Of a DNA stretch of 11,727 nucleotides, positions 1-6,949 are shown piece by piece. How positions within the stretch are numbered: the first letter of the stretch is position 1; each line of letters starts with the position of its first letter. The translations under genes and the position numbers were made by a program. This stretch comes from Bacillota bacterium (GTDB lineage Bacteria > Bacillota > Clostridia > Lachnospirales > Lachnospiraceae), in contig JAIIAN010000090.1 of assembly GCA_022717655.1 (NCBI GenBank), positions 1-11,727 on the forward strand. Direction: 5' to 3'. The notes below the pieces were generated by a model. The model did no database searches. It saw only the letters and a list, made by a program, of their open reading frames with translations, and had not been told where the DNA came from.

Positions 1-4
1 AAAG

Positions 5-29
5 TTACTAATAATCAATGTATTAGCAA
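5..29. other. Candidate tyrosine-recombinase core site, left
   Basis: Arms TTACTAATA (5-13) and TATTAGCAA (21-29) are inverted repeats with 8 of 9 matches around a 7-bp spacer (14-20). Two arms of 9-13 bp around a 6-8 bp spacer is the usual layout of a tyrosine-recombinase crossover site such as dif. No recombinase gene lies in the window, so the role is inferred from shape only. The site may instead be a protein-binding palindrome or incidental. Confidence 0.35.
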
Positions 30-187
30 AGGGTAAAACGAACTATTTTAGCTCGTTTTACCCTATTTTTTACGCAATCCTTATCCCGAACTCGCGTTAA
101 CTGATTAAAGTCTCCATGAATATCACCGGAAACAATAATTGTCTTGGCTTCGGGAAAAGATAGTGAGAATATGTCGTTATGATTCAT
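23..187 (-). pseudogene. Metallophosphoesterase, N-terminal fragment cut by the left repeat
   Basis: A 54-codon frame starts at ATG 185-187. Its first 30 residues contain VSGDIHGDFNQL, the first metal-binding block of calcineurin-like phosphoesterases (Asp22 and His24 would be ligands). Residue 31 onward is encoded by the inverted repeat, has no phosphoesterase character, and ends at TAA 23-25. Members of the family are several times longer, so the fragment lacks the remaining metal-binding blocks and cannot be active. It is last in the operon, 34 bp after the RhuM-like gene. Similar phosphoesterase genes occur beside Bacteroidales R-M loci, from my recollection. The break falls at the repeat boundary, so the repeat or the recombination that placed it truncated the gene. 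Confidence 0.75.
31..72 (+). terminator. Hairpin plus T-run inside left repeat (terminator-like or oriT-like)
   Basis: GGGTAAAACGA (31-41) pairs perfectly with TCGTTTTACCC (53-63) around an 11-base loop, and a short T-run follows (TATTTTTTA, 64-72). Read left to right this resembles a rho-independent terminator facing into the element, though the stem is AT-rich in its middle. An 11-bp inverted repeat next to a relaxase gene is also what many transfer origins look like. The sequence does not decide between these. Confidence 0.4.
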
Positions 188-221
188 CCTATGTTCCTGT
201 TAATAGTGCTTATAGATAGAA

Positions 222-1607
222 TTAATTCTTACCAAACAATCCTTTCTCTTTCCATGCTTTGATTTCTTTATCAAAATCAGAAAGAAACTTCTTATCTTGA
301 ATCAAGCGGAATTTATCATATTCAGCGTATGCCTTTTCTTTTGCTTGCTCGGCGGAAATGGTGTCAGCCTCATTGTATTTATCATACTCATATAGAGTCA
401 GAAAATCATCCAATTGTTTTTTCCAATCTGCCATTGTGGAGATGATTTGCCGCTCGGCACGAAGTTCGGCCAAATCAAGGAATGCGGTTGATAGACGATT
501 GAAAGCTGAGACTTCTTTGTCTTATAGGTAATTCTGGGCGATAATTGTATCTGACTTTTGAACTCTTCCGTCAGGAGCGTTTTTCCATGTGGTAAGTCCC
601 ATGTGGGGCTTTTGTGCATCTGCTCTTGAATAGATGATTTCGGTTGCCGTTTGATGTGAAGTAGCCCAATGCATTATATCTTGCACCATTTTGAAAAATT
701 GTAGGGTGGTCTCAGCCTTAGGATCATAATCGGCACTACATTCGGCATAAACATCGGTGATTTTCTGATAATACCGACGTTCTGAAACTCGTATTTCTCG
801 GATACGTTCTAATAGGTCGTCAAAATAATCTTTGCCAAAATGTTTACCCTGTTTCAAGCGTTCATCATCCAATACAAATCCCTTTATGATCATTTCTTTT
901 AGAACCGATGTGGCCCACATCCGAAATTGGCTCGCTTGATAACTGCCCTCACGAAAACCAACGGCAATAACCGCATCCAAATTATAGAACAATGTATTAT
1001 CGTTCTTGCCATTAAGTTCAGTTGTTCGAATTTTTCGAATAACTGAGTTCTCGTTCAATTCTCCGCTTTTGAATATATCTTTTAGATGATTGTTAATCGT
1101 ATTCGTTTCGACACCAAACAAATCAGCCATTCGCTTTTGTGACATCCAAAATGTTTCACTATTAAAGATGACCTCTATACGACTTTCTCCTTGTTTCGTA
1201 TTATATAGCAAGATATTGGATGATAGACTATTGTCTATTAATTCAGGCGTTGATATTTCTTGTTTGAAATATTCTCTTGCCATCTGTACTTGTAGCTTCT
1301 TGCTATCAGCATTTTCAGCAATCATCAAACAAGCGATTCGTGATAGATATATATTCTCAACCTTACGAAATGAATCGGAATTTAGTTTGACCATCTCAAA
1401 CGTAGGATTAAAATGCTCGGTAGTGTTACAACCTTTCTTATTGGCGATGGCGATAGCTTTGTTTAGAGTACGATTGAATTTTTGGTATGTACTATAGCCT
1501 AAAGCAGTACATAATTCACGAGAAGTCCAGTATTCTAAACCTTTTTTGTCTCGCTTTTTAATCCGTTCAAAGTTGGATTGAATAGGGGGTATGTTTTTCT
1601 CGTCCAT
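222..1607 (-). pseudogene. DinD/RhuM-like protein interrupted by one in-frame TAA
   Basis: From ATG 1605-1607, 361 codons run to TAA at 522-524, and the same frame then continues 99 more codons to the stop at 222. Residues about 25-119 resemble the DinD N-terminal region (EYWTSRELCTALGY near the start). From about residue 128 the protein resembles the RhuM family (PF13310), with a helix-turn-helix-like stretch near 150-180 and the blocks MWATSVLKEMIIKGF and SADYDPKAETTLQFF. The part after the stop (DKEVSAFNRL, then AELRAERQIISTMADWKKQL) is the usual RhuM C-terminus, so one substitution such as TCA to TAA explains the break. RhuM-like genes accompany defence islands, but their biochemical role is not settled. 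Either the gene is dead, a shortened 361-aa product survives, or the stop is read through. Confidence 0.8.
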
Positions 1608-1637
1608 TGTCTTGGTATATCTTTATAATGACCGGAA

Positions 1638-2064
1638 TTACTTGTATAATCCCGGTCTTAATTCCTTATCATGCTTTATGATTCTTTCTTCCAAAAGAGA
1701 ACCTTTGGAAACTATTTCATAGGGATAGGCTTTTTCAAATGCTTGGCGTCCGGCATTTGTCATAAGTCCTCGTTCTTCAAGATTGATACAACGTTCTTTG
1801 TTTAACTCACTCCAATGACTTCCTTTGCGACGAGGTGAAAGCCGCTGTGCAAGGCGTCCGTCTGGCAATTTCTTTAGAGTTGAATCAATCCACCCGAAGC
1901 ACAACGCTTCTTCAACAACCTCAATGTATGGAATACATTCGTATGTTGGCTGTTTAGAACGAGAAGTTACAACCCAACACGATTTTGCTTGATTATGGTT
2001 GACCTCTAACCAATTTCTCAAACTCAATACGGTCTGTAAAGTCCAGTAGATTGAGAATCTTCAT
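1638..2064 (-). pseudogene. YdeI/OmdA-like protein with a +1 frameshift
   Basis: The open frame 1638-2027 encodes 129 residues of the YdeI/OmpD-associated family (PF13376-like), with the blocks EALCFGWIDS and RLSPRRKGSHWSELN. The only start at its 5' end is TTG (2025-2027). A better start, ATG 2062-2064, lies 23 bp after the GIY-YIG gene and encodes MKILNLLDFTDRIE, which fits the usual N-terminus but is one frame out. Removing one T from the TTT run at 2020-2022 joins the halves into a 141-aa protein. As written, translation from that ATG stops after 23 residues at 1993-1995. The family is linked to bacteriocin or peptide tolerance in some species; its role in an R-M operon is unknown. A sequencing error in the T run would look the same. 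Confidence 0.72.
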
Positions 2065-2087
2065 ATTTGCCTCCAATTGATATGTTA

Positions 2088-2915
2088 TTAATCCAACTGT
2101 TTTCTATAAACAGAATCCAAAGTATTTCCATCTTTGTCTTTCCATACCAACCAGCCGTTATTGCTGCTACCAATACAGAAATCTGCGGCAGTACTGGGGC
2201 TTGAAAAAGTTTTATTCGATGTTAATACCAATATTCCATTATCATTGGAAGTGTAATCTTGAAGCATCTTTTCTCGTTTTTCTTTCCAGTTGAAAGACGG
2301 AACCATTGTTTTGGCTACAATACTCCCTTTTAGGACTGTAAAGCCATCGGAACTGTAGAAGCCCTTTGCATTGCACCCTCTACCTTTGGTGTAGAACAGA
2401 TGTTCTTCTTTGGGTTGTGATACTTCAAAGATATTGCAACCGATGAATGATGCTAGAAATTTCACATCTTCGAAAAATTCATCCATTGAGTCTTGTTGAT
2501 GCTCTGGTAGATTCGGTGCTTTAGGGATTTGTTTATTATCGCTTAAAACAAAAGCGTTTGCTTTCTTGGCTTCGGCTATCGCTTTATGTTCTAGGTATTG
2601 CACATCAACTTTAGTCATATCGGCATCTTTCGATACGAATACGAGCGCTTTCTGCCAAAACGCTTTTTTGCTGTCGTGGTCTTTTACACGTTCTTTGAAA
2701 TTTTCCGTTTCACCTATATATGCCTGCGGCTTGGTTGATTCATCTTCCCCCAGCAATATATAGAATGCAGGTTTTTGTAACTTCTCTTGTGTATTCAAAT
2801 AGGAGAGATTAGAACGTGGTACAACAAACATTTGGCAAATCTTGTTGCTAATGAATGCGTATTGAGTTCCTTTCGGGTCTCCGTCAATTAAATATGTTGT
2901 TACTGTTTTACCCAT
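2088..2915 (-). CDS. GIY-YIG nuclease family protein with C-terminal DUF4357
   Basis: This 275-residue protein has a GIY-YIG-like core at about 48-112: AFYILLG (50-56), AYIGET (65-70), Arg76 in ENFKERVKDH, and Glu109 in YLEHKAI as the likely metal-binding glutamate. Residues 235-270 resemble DUF4357 (FSSPSTAADFCIGSSNNGW). The GIY-YIG fold cleaves DNA with one divalent metal. This architecture is common in bacterial genomes and its target is not established. It starts 22 bp after hsdM in the same operon, which suggests a restriction-linked accessory nuclease. No signal peptide or membrane segment is seen, so it should be cytoplasmic. The reading frame is intact, unlike the three genes downstream. 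Confidence 0.85.
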   Translation of the reverse strand: MGKTVTTYLIDGDPKGTQYAFISNKICQMFVVPRSNLSYLNTQEKLQKPAFYILLGEDESTKPQAYIGETENFKERVKDHDSKKAFWQKALVFVSKDADMTKVDVQYLEHKAIAEAKKANAFVLSDNKQIPKAPNLPEHQQDSMDEFFEDVKFLASFIGCNIFEVSQPKEEHLFYTKGRGCNAKGFYSSDGFTVLKGSIVAKTMVPSFNWKEKREKMLQDYTSNDNGILVLTSNKTFSSPSTAADFCIGSSNNGWLVWKDKDGNTLDSVYRKQLD

Positions 2916-2937
2916 AGTGTTTTATTTATTTTAAGAC

Positions 2938-4563
2938 TCAAATTTCCGGTAATCCTAATTCTCTTAAAAACTTATTATGTCGGTTACGGGCATTCTCTAT
3001 TTGCATGTTTATCTTTTTCAGCTCCCTGTTTATCGCTAATAAATCAATCTGTTCTTCCTCTTTAGAAAGATTTACATAGCGAGTAATATTCAAGTTATAC
3101 TCATTTTTCTTTATTTCTTGCAGCGATACCTGACGAGAATAGCGTGTTTCCTCCTTGCGATACTGGTATGTTGTAACAATTTTGTTCACATCTTCATCAC
3201 GAAGATAGTTTTGCCGCTTGCCTTTCTCATAATGCTCATCCGAACTGGCATTTATGAAAAGTATTTTGTCATTTTTGCGACACTTTTTCAACACAATAAG
3301 ACAGACAGGTATGCCGGTTGAATAGAAAAGATTAGTGGGCAATCCTATAATGGCATCAATATTATCGTCTTCAATCAGTTTCTTTCTTATTGCAAGTTCT
3401 TTACCACCACGAAACAATACACCATGCGGCAAGATAATAGCCATCGTTCCTTCTTCGCTCAAGAAATGGAAACCATGCAAAAGAAAGGCAAAGTCGGCAG
3501 CAGATTTCGGTGCGACTCCATATCGGCCGAAACGGAAATCTTTTGCAGTCTCTTCCGTTGGATCCCAACGTAATGAGAACGGTGGATTTGCTACAACTGC
3601 GTCGAATGTCATCTTCTTTGCCGGGTTCTGTTCATTCAATATGCTCCAATCATTAGCAAGTGAATCTCCATGAAAAATCTCAAACTCTGTATCTTTTACT
3701 CCATGCAGAAGCATATTCATTCGGGCGAGATTGTAAGTGGTTATATTTTTTTCTTGACCATAGATTTTACCGATACCCTTATCACCCATCTCATGACGTA
3801 CATTCAATAGCAGCGACCCTGAACCGCAAGCAAAATCCAATACCTTATTTATATGGTTCTTTTTTCCCATTGCCGGGTCTTGACAATCCAAACTCACAAT
3901 ACGTGACAGTATCGTAGAAATCATCTGTGGAGTATAAAACTCTCCGGCTTTCTGTCCTCCACCTGCCGCAAACTGCCCGATTAGATATTCATACGCATCA
4001 CCCAAAGAATCTGAATCGGAAGTAAATTCCGTAAGTCCATCGGCTATGGTTTTGATAACCTTCGCTAAAAGGTTATTTCTCTCCATATAGTTTTTGCCTA
4101 ACTTCTCAGAATCCAGATTGATTTCAGAAAACAACCCCTTGAAGGAACTTTCAAAAGACTCATTCTCGATGTGTTTGAAACCATCTTGCATTGTTTTGAG
4201 TAATTCATCACTTTGTATCCTTGCCAGTTCTACAATATTATCCCACAAATATTGAGGTTCTATCACATAGTGAATCTTACGACGCATCTGTTTCTCAAAC
4301 AGGGGTGTATCGTCTTTATTCTCTTCATACCAAATACACAATGGGGTTGTTGTATTCCATTTCTTTTGTTTTTCCTCCGTAACTGTATGATAATCAGCAC
4401 CGAGTTCTTTCTGTGCCGCTTTTATGTAGTTGTCTGAAAGATACTTCCAGAAGATGAACGACAACATATAATCTCGAAAATCATCTGCCATCATTGCGCC
4501 ACGCAAATCATTGGCTATACTCCAAAGGGTTTTACCCAATTCACTTTGCTTGTTTGTTGTCAT
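2938..4563 (-). CDS. hsdM: Type I R-M system methyltransferase subunit HsdM
   Basis: This 541-residue subunit would transfer a methyl group from S-adenosylmethionine to adenine N6 within the site chosen by HsdS, as part of the M2S1 methylase and the larger restriction complex. An HsdM N-terminal helical domain spans about 8-150. The catalytic domain follows, with GEFYTP at 207-212, the AdoMet-binding motif I at 243-252 (DFACGSGSLL) and the catalytic NPPF at 326-329. All the key motifs are present. Its ATG begins 3 bp after the stop of the PrrC-like gene, so the two are likely translationally linked. hsdM comes last of the R-M core genes here (order R, S, prrC-like, M). Confidence 0.96.
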   Translation of the reverse strand: MTTNKQSELGKTLWSIANDLRGAMMADDFRDYMLSFIFWKYLSDNYIKAAQKELGADYHTVTEEKQKKWNTTTPLCIWYEENKDDTPLFEKQMRRKIHYVIEPQYLWDNIVELARIQSDELLKTMQDGFKHIENESFESSFKGLFSEINLDSEKLGKNYMERNNLLAKVIKTIADGLTEFTSDSDSLGDAYEYLIGQFAAGGGQKAGEFYTPQMISTILSRIVSLDCQDPAMGKKNHINKVLDFACGSGSLLLNVRHEMGDKGIGKIYGQEKNITTYNLARMNMLLHGVKDTEFEIFHGDSLANDWSILNEQNPAKKMTFDAVVANPPFSLRWDPTEETAKDFRFGRYGVAPKSAADFAFLLHGFHFLSEEGTMAIILPHGVLFRGGKELAIRKKLIEDDNIDAIIGLPTNLFYSTGIPVCLIVLKKCRKNDKILFINASSDEHYEKGKRQNYLRDEDVNKIVTTYQYRKEETRYSRQVSLQEIKKNEYNLNITRYVNLSKEEEQIDLLAINRELKKINMQIENARNRHNKFLRELGLPEI

Positions 4564-4566
4564 AGT

Positions 4567-5643
4567 TTATTTGTTGGGATGAATAATGAATTGATATTTT
4601 GCCATGAGAGCGTGATAAATCTCTCTGACAATCTGTTTGTTGTCATCCACCATTGCTTCCATCTGTGGATAATACACTTTCTGATGAGTTAAGGCATTGA
4701 CTATAGTGGACACGCGGTCGGCATTTGTGATACCAATCTGGTCAAGGACATATTTTAGTTGTCCCGTTCCCAAGAACGAGGCAATGTTCTCCAGCACTTG
4801 TCTCAAAAGAGCAATGTGATAAATTTCCAGTTCATCTTTTGTAACGGCACCATCCAATATCTGAAGAAGCCGCAGATGATACAGCAACACATCATTTTTA
4901 GGATTAACCAATATGTACCCATTGCCTGTACGTTCCAATAACTGGATCTTGGACTTCTTTTTATATTTTTCCGATTTTTCTCCTTTAAACAGGCTATCAC
5001 TTAAAATTGTCGCAAATCCGATGTGGTGAGTTGTTATTATTATTTTCTTCTTGCCATAATACTTGTCAATCAATTCCAATAATGTAAATATCGTGACGAA
5101 TATATTATGATCGTCAAGACTTGAAACAGGGTCATCAATAAATATGTAATCAGTCTGTTCATCTTGCCATCCTTCGGTATCAAACAGTGTCAGGAAGAAG
5201 CACCAAATGAAAATACGTTCCTCACCTCTGGAGATTTTGATTGAATTCTTCTCTTCATCATCTTTCAGATAGAAAGTTATTTCTTCAATTCCGTCTTCTG
5301 GACGTTCTTCGTTTGTGTGAAAATCAAAGTCATACTTTACATTATATGGCTTTAGCTTTTCCCTTACTTTTGTTTCATCTATATAAGAATGCAAGTTGTT
5401 CAGGCTACTCTTGACAATCTGCATCCTTATGTTTTCTTCTGCATTCTCAATATCATTATTCCATACGAAAAGGTCTTCACTGAAAGCATTGTAATAGACT
5501 CCTGTTTGCTTATGCCGCTCGTTCCTACACAATTCTTTATATTCTACAGAGAGTCTTGTCTTGCCTGTAGCATTAAACGCGTATAAAAGAAATATTTGCT
5601 CTTTGGCTTCTTTAATTTCTTTGGCTATATCTTGTAATTCCAT
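4567..5643 (-). CDS. prrC: PrrC-like anticodon nuclease with ABC-type ATPase core
   Basis: This 358-residue protein sits inside the Type I R-M operon, 10 bp after hsdS and 3 bp before hsdM. The N-terminal ATPase core shows a Walker A-like loop at 22-29 (AFNATGKT, with Ala in place of the usual first Gly), the stretch VYYNAFSEDLFVW (49-61), a signature-like ISRGEE (137-142), Walker B plus D-loop IDDPVSSLDD (169-178) and an H-loop TTHH (204-207). The C-terminal part has Arg281 and Glu285 (RxxxE in LLRQVLENIASF) and His320 (NALTHQK). Their order and spacing match the catalytic Arg320, Glu324 and His356 of E. coli PrrC. PrrC stays latent in its R-M complex and cleaves tRNA-Lys in the anticodon loop when phage T4 blocks restriction. 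The role here is inferred; the tRNA target and trigger are unknown. There is no coiled-coil zinc hook as in RloC. The E. coli protein is 396 aa. Confidence 0.85.
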   Translation of the reverse strand: MELQDIAKEIKEAKEQIFLLYAFNATGKTRLSVEYKELCRNERHKQTGVYYNAFSEDLFVWNNDIENAEENIRMQIVKSSLNNLHSYIDETKVREKLKPYNVKYDFDFHTNEERPEDGIEEITFYLKDDEEKNSIKISRGEERIFIWCFFLTLFDTEGWQDEQTDYIFIDDPVSSLDDHNIFVTIFTLLELIDKYYGKKKIIITTHHIGFATILSDSLFKGEKSEKYKKKSKIQLLERTGNGYILVNPKNDVLLYHLRLLQILDGAVTKDELEIYHIALLRQVLENIASFLGTGQLKYVLDQIGITNADRVSTIVNALTHQKVYYPQMEAMVDDNKQIVREIYHALMAKYQFIIHPNK

Positions 5644-5653
5644 ATTTTCTTTT

Positions 5654-6949
5654 TTATAGTTTAGGAAACAATTGTTGTATCAATCCTTTTTTATGTTGTT
5701 CCAGTAAAGTCACTTTATTCTCATACAAACCAATCAATTCATCTATAGATGATAGACATTCTGCTATTTTTTGTTGTTCATCAGGAGAGGGGGATGGTAT
5801 TGATAACGAAGAATACTCATTACTGTTAATTCCTGGCTGACCGCTTCTGGCAGATGTTATGTTTACCCATTTTTTATAAATATCCGTCTGCAAATATTGA
5901 AAAATAAACTCAGAATTATATTTGGTAGTATTGGGTCTTATCCTAATTAGAAAACCCGCAAATACCAAATCCCCGTCTTCTTTTCGATATTTATATGATT
6001 TTCCAACACTTGCGCCTGTTCTTGCTAAAACAATATCTCCATCATGCAACGAATTTTCATCCGTTATTGTAGCATCAACAGAAACCTTTGTTTTACTTAT
6101 AAAACGTCCATTTTCTGAAATATCTGTTATTCTCAAATAAGTAGGCAACAAAGGAGAATAAGGAACTGCAGGAGAGTTTAATCCATAATCAGGAGATTGT
6201 AATAAACAATCTCCTAATTTTTTGTTATCCCATTCATCATCCTTCTTAAATTCAGGAAAACGAACTTCTGGCAAAAACTTTCCTGCAACTGGAAAAAGTT
6301 TCTGCAAAAGACCCTTCTTATGTGCTTTTAACTGTTCCACCTTTTCTTTTAAAGCACAAATTTCTTCATCTATAGACGAAAGACATTCTACTATTTTTTG
6401 CTGTTCTTCGGGAGAAGGATATGGTATTAATAGTTGCTTGAAAGCCGGCATGTTCACAGAAACCAAACCTCCGCTATTGATATTCTTTTTGCACCATTCG
6501 TCAATGATAAACATATAATGATGAAAATACATCATATCTATCTTGTCTTCAAACGATTTACGTTTTGTTAAAAACGTAAATTGTTGATTTGCAAGCGAAT
6601 CAACAATTACCAAAGCGTGTTCGCCAATCGTGGCTGTTGTCGCAACGATAATGGAATATGCAGGAAAAAGCCTCGAGCTTTTTATGGCTTGTGGAGTAAC
6701 ATGCTGTATAGAACCGGATAAAATATGTCCATTCTTACGTATATCCTCCATGCGGAACCATGGGATTGTTCCATTATCCCAATATGAAGGATTTGACTTT
6801 GAAGGAGTGTATCCATTCTTTATATCAAATATACTCTGCATTAAATCTGTTTTCCATTCTTCTTTGAACTCAGGAAAACGAAGAGCAGGAACAAGACACT
6901 TTTCCCTTGTTCCTTTCATATCATATCCTGTAATCATATCATTCTTCAT
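5654..6949 (-). CDS. hsdS: Type I R-M system specificity subunit HsdS
   Basis: This 431-residue subunit would choose the bipartite DNA target for both methylation and cleavage. It has the classic two-fold layout: target recognition domain 1 at about 25-178, a conserved helix at 179-222 (SPEEQQKIVECLSSID), domain 2 at about 230-388, and a second copy of the helix at 389-431 (SPDEQQKIAECLSSID). The two recognition domains are unlike each other, as expected for two half-sites. The ATG at 6949 overlaps the hsdR stop by 11 bp. ATG codons at 6937 (Met5) and 6919 (Met11, MKGTREKCL) are alternative starts. Only one hsdS is present, and no partial hsdS copies or site-specific recombinase accompany it, so shufflon-type switching within the window is not supported. 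Confidence 0.95.
   Translation of the reverse strand: MKNDMITGYDMKGTREKCLVPALRFPEFKEEWKTDLMQSIFDIKNGYTPSKSNPSYWDNGTIPWFRMEDIRKNGHILSGSIQHVTPQAIKSSRLFPAYSIIVATTATIGEHALVIVDSLANQQFTFLTKRKSFEDKIDMMYFHHYMFIIDEWCKKNINSGGLVSVNMPAFKQLLIPYPSPEEQQKIVECLSSIDEEICALKEKVEQLKAHKKGLLQKLFPVAGKFLPEVRFPEFKKDDEWDNKKLGDCLLQSPDYGLNSPAVPYSPLLPTYLRITDISENGRFISKTKVSVDATITDENSLHDGDIVLARTGASVGKSYKYRKEDGDLVFAGFLIRIRPNTTKYNSEFIFQYLQTDIYKKWVNITSARSGQPGINSNEYSSLSIPSPSPDEQQKIAECLSSIDELIGLYENKVTLLEQHKKGLIQQLFPKL
5738..5801. repeat. Direct repeat in hsdS, 3' copy
   Basis: This 64-bp stretch encodes the second conserved helix of HsdS. It matches 6365-6428 in the same orientation at about 55 of 64 positions. Such repeats are normal for HsdS, but they are long enough to allow recombination that replaces or deletes one recognition domain. 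Confidence 0.85.
6365..6428. repeat. Direct repeat in hsdS, central copy
   Basis: This is the partner of 5738-5801. It encodes the central conserved helix that sets the spacing between the two half-sites recognised by HsdS. The copies are 627 bp apart, about one recognition domain plus one helix. Confidence 0.85.

Larger units (their letters stand above)
1..98. repeat. Left copy of 98-bp terminal inverted repeat
   Basis: Bases 1-98 reappear as the reverse complement of 11629-11726 with one mismatch (T at 44, where the other copy reads C on the same strand). Pairing stops at base 99, inside the coding frame of a truncated metallophosphoesterase. The repeat contains a 25-bp imperfect palindrome (5-29) and an 11-bp-stem hairpin (31-63) followed by a T-run. 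It reaches the window edge, so its true length is unknown. No transposase or integrase accompanies it here. It may be an inversion site, an element end, a displaced transfer origin, or an assembly product. Confidence 0.95.

Noticed and set aside
398..619. 73-codon minus-strand open frame overlapping the RhuM stop
   Set aside because: It is in a different frame from the RhuM coding sequence, which continues in frame across the TAA with family-like residues, so this frame is incidental.
1090..1497. 135-codon open frame on the plus strand
   Set aside because: Antisense to the DinD/RhuM-like gene; composition is that of a complementary shadow.
5654..6949. Invertible hsdS shufflon
   Set aside because: Only one full hsdS is present, its internal repeats are direct rather than inverted, and there is no recombinase or spare recognition domain nearby.
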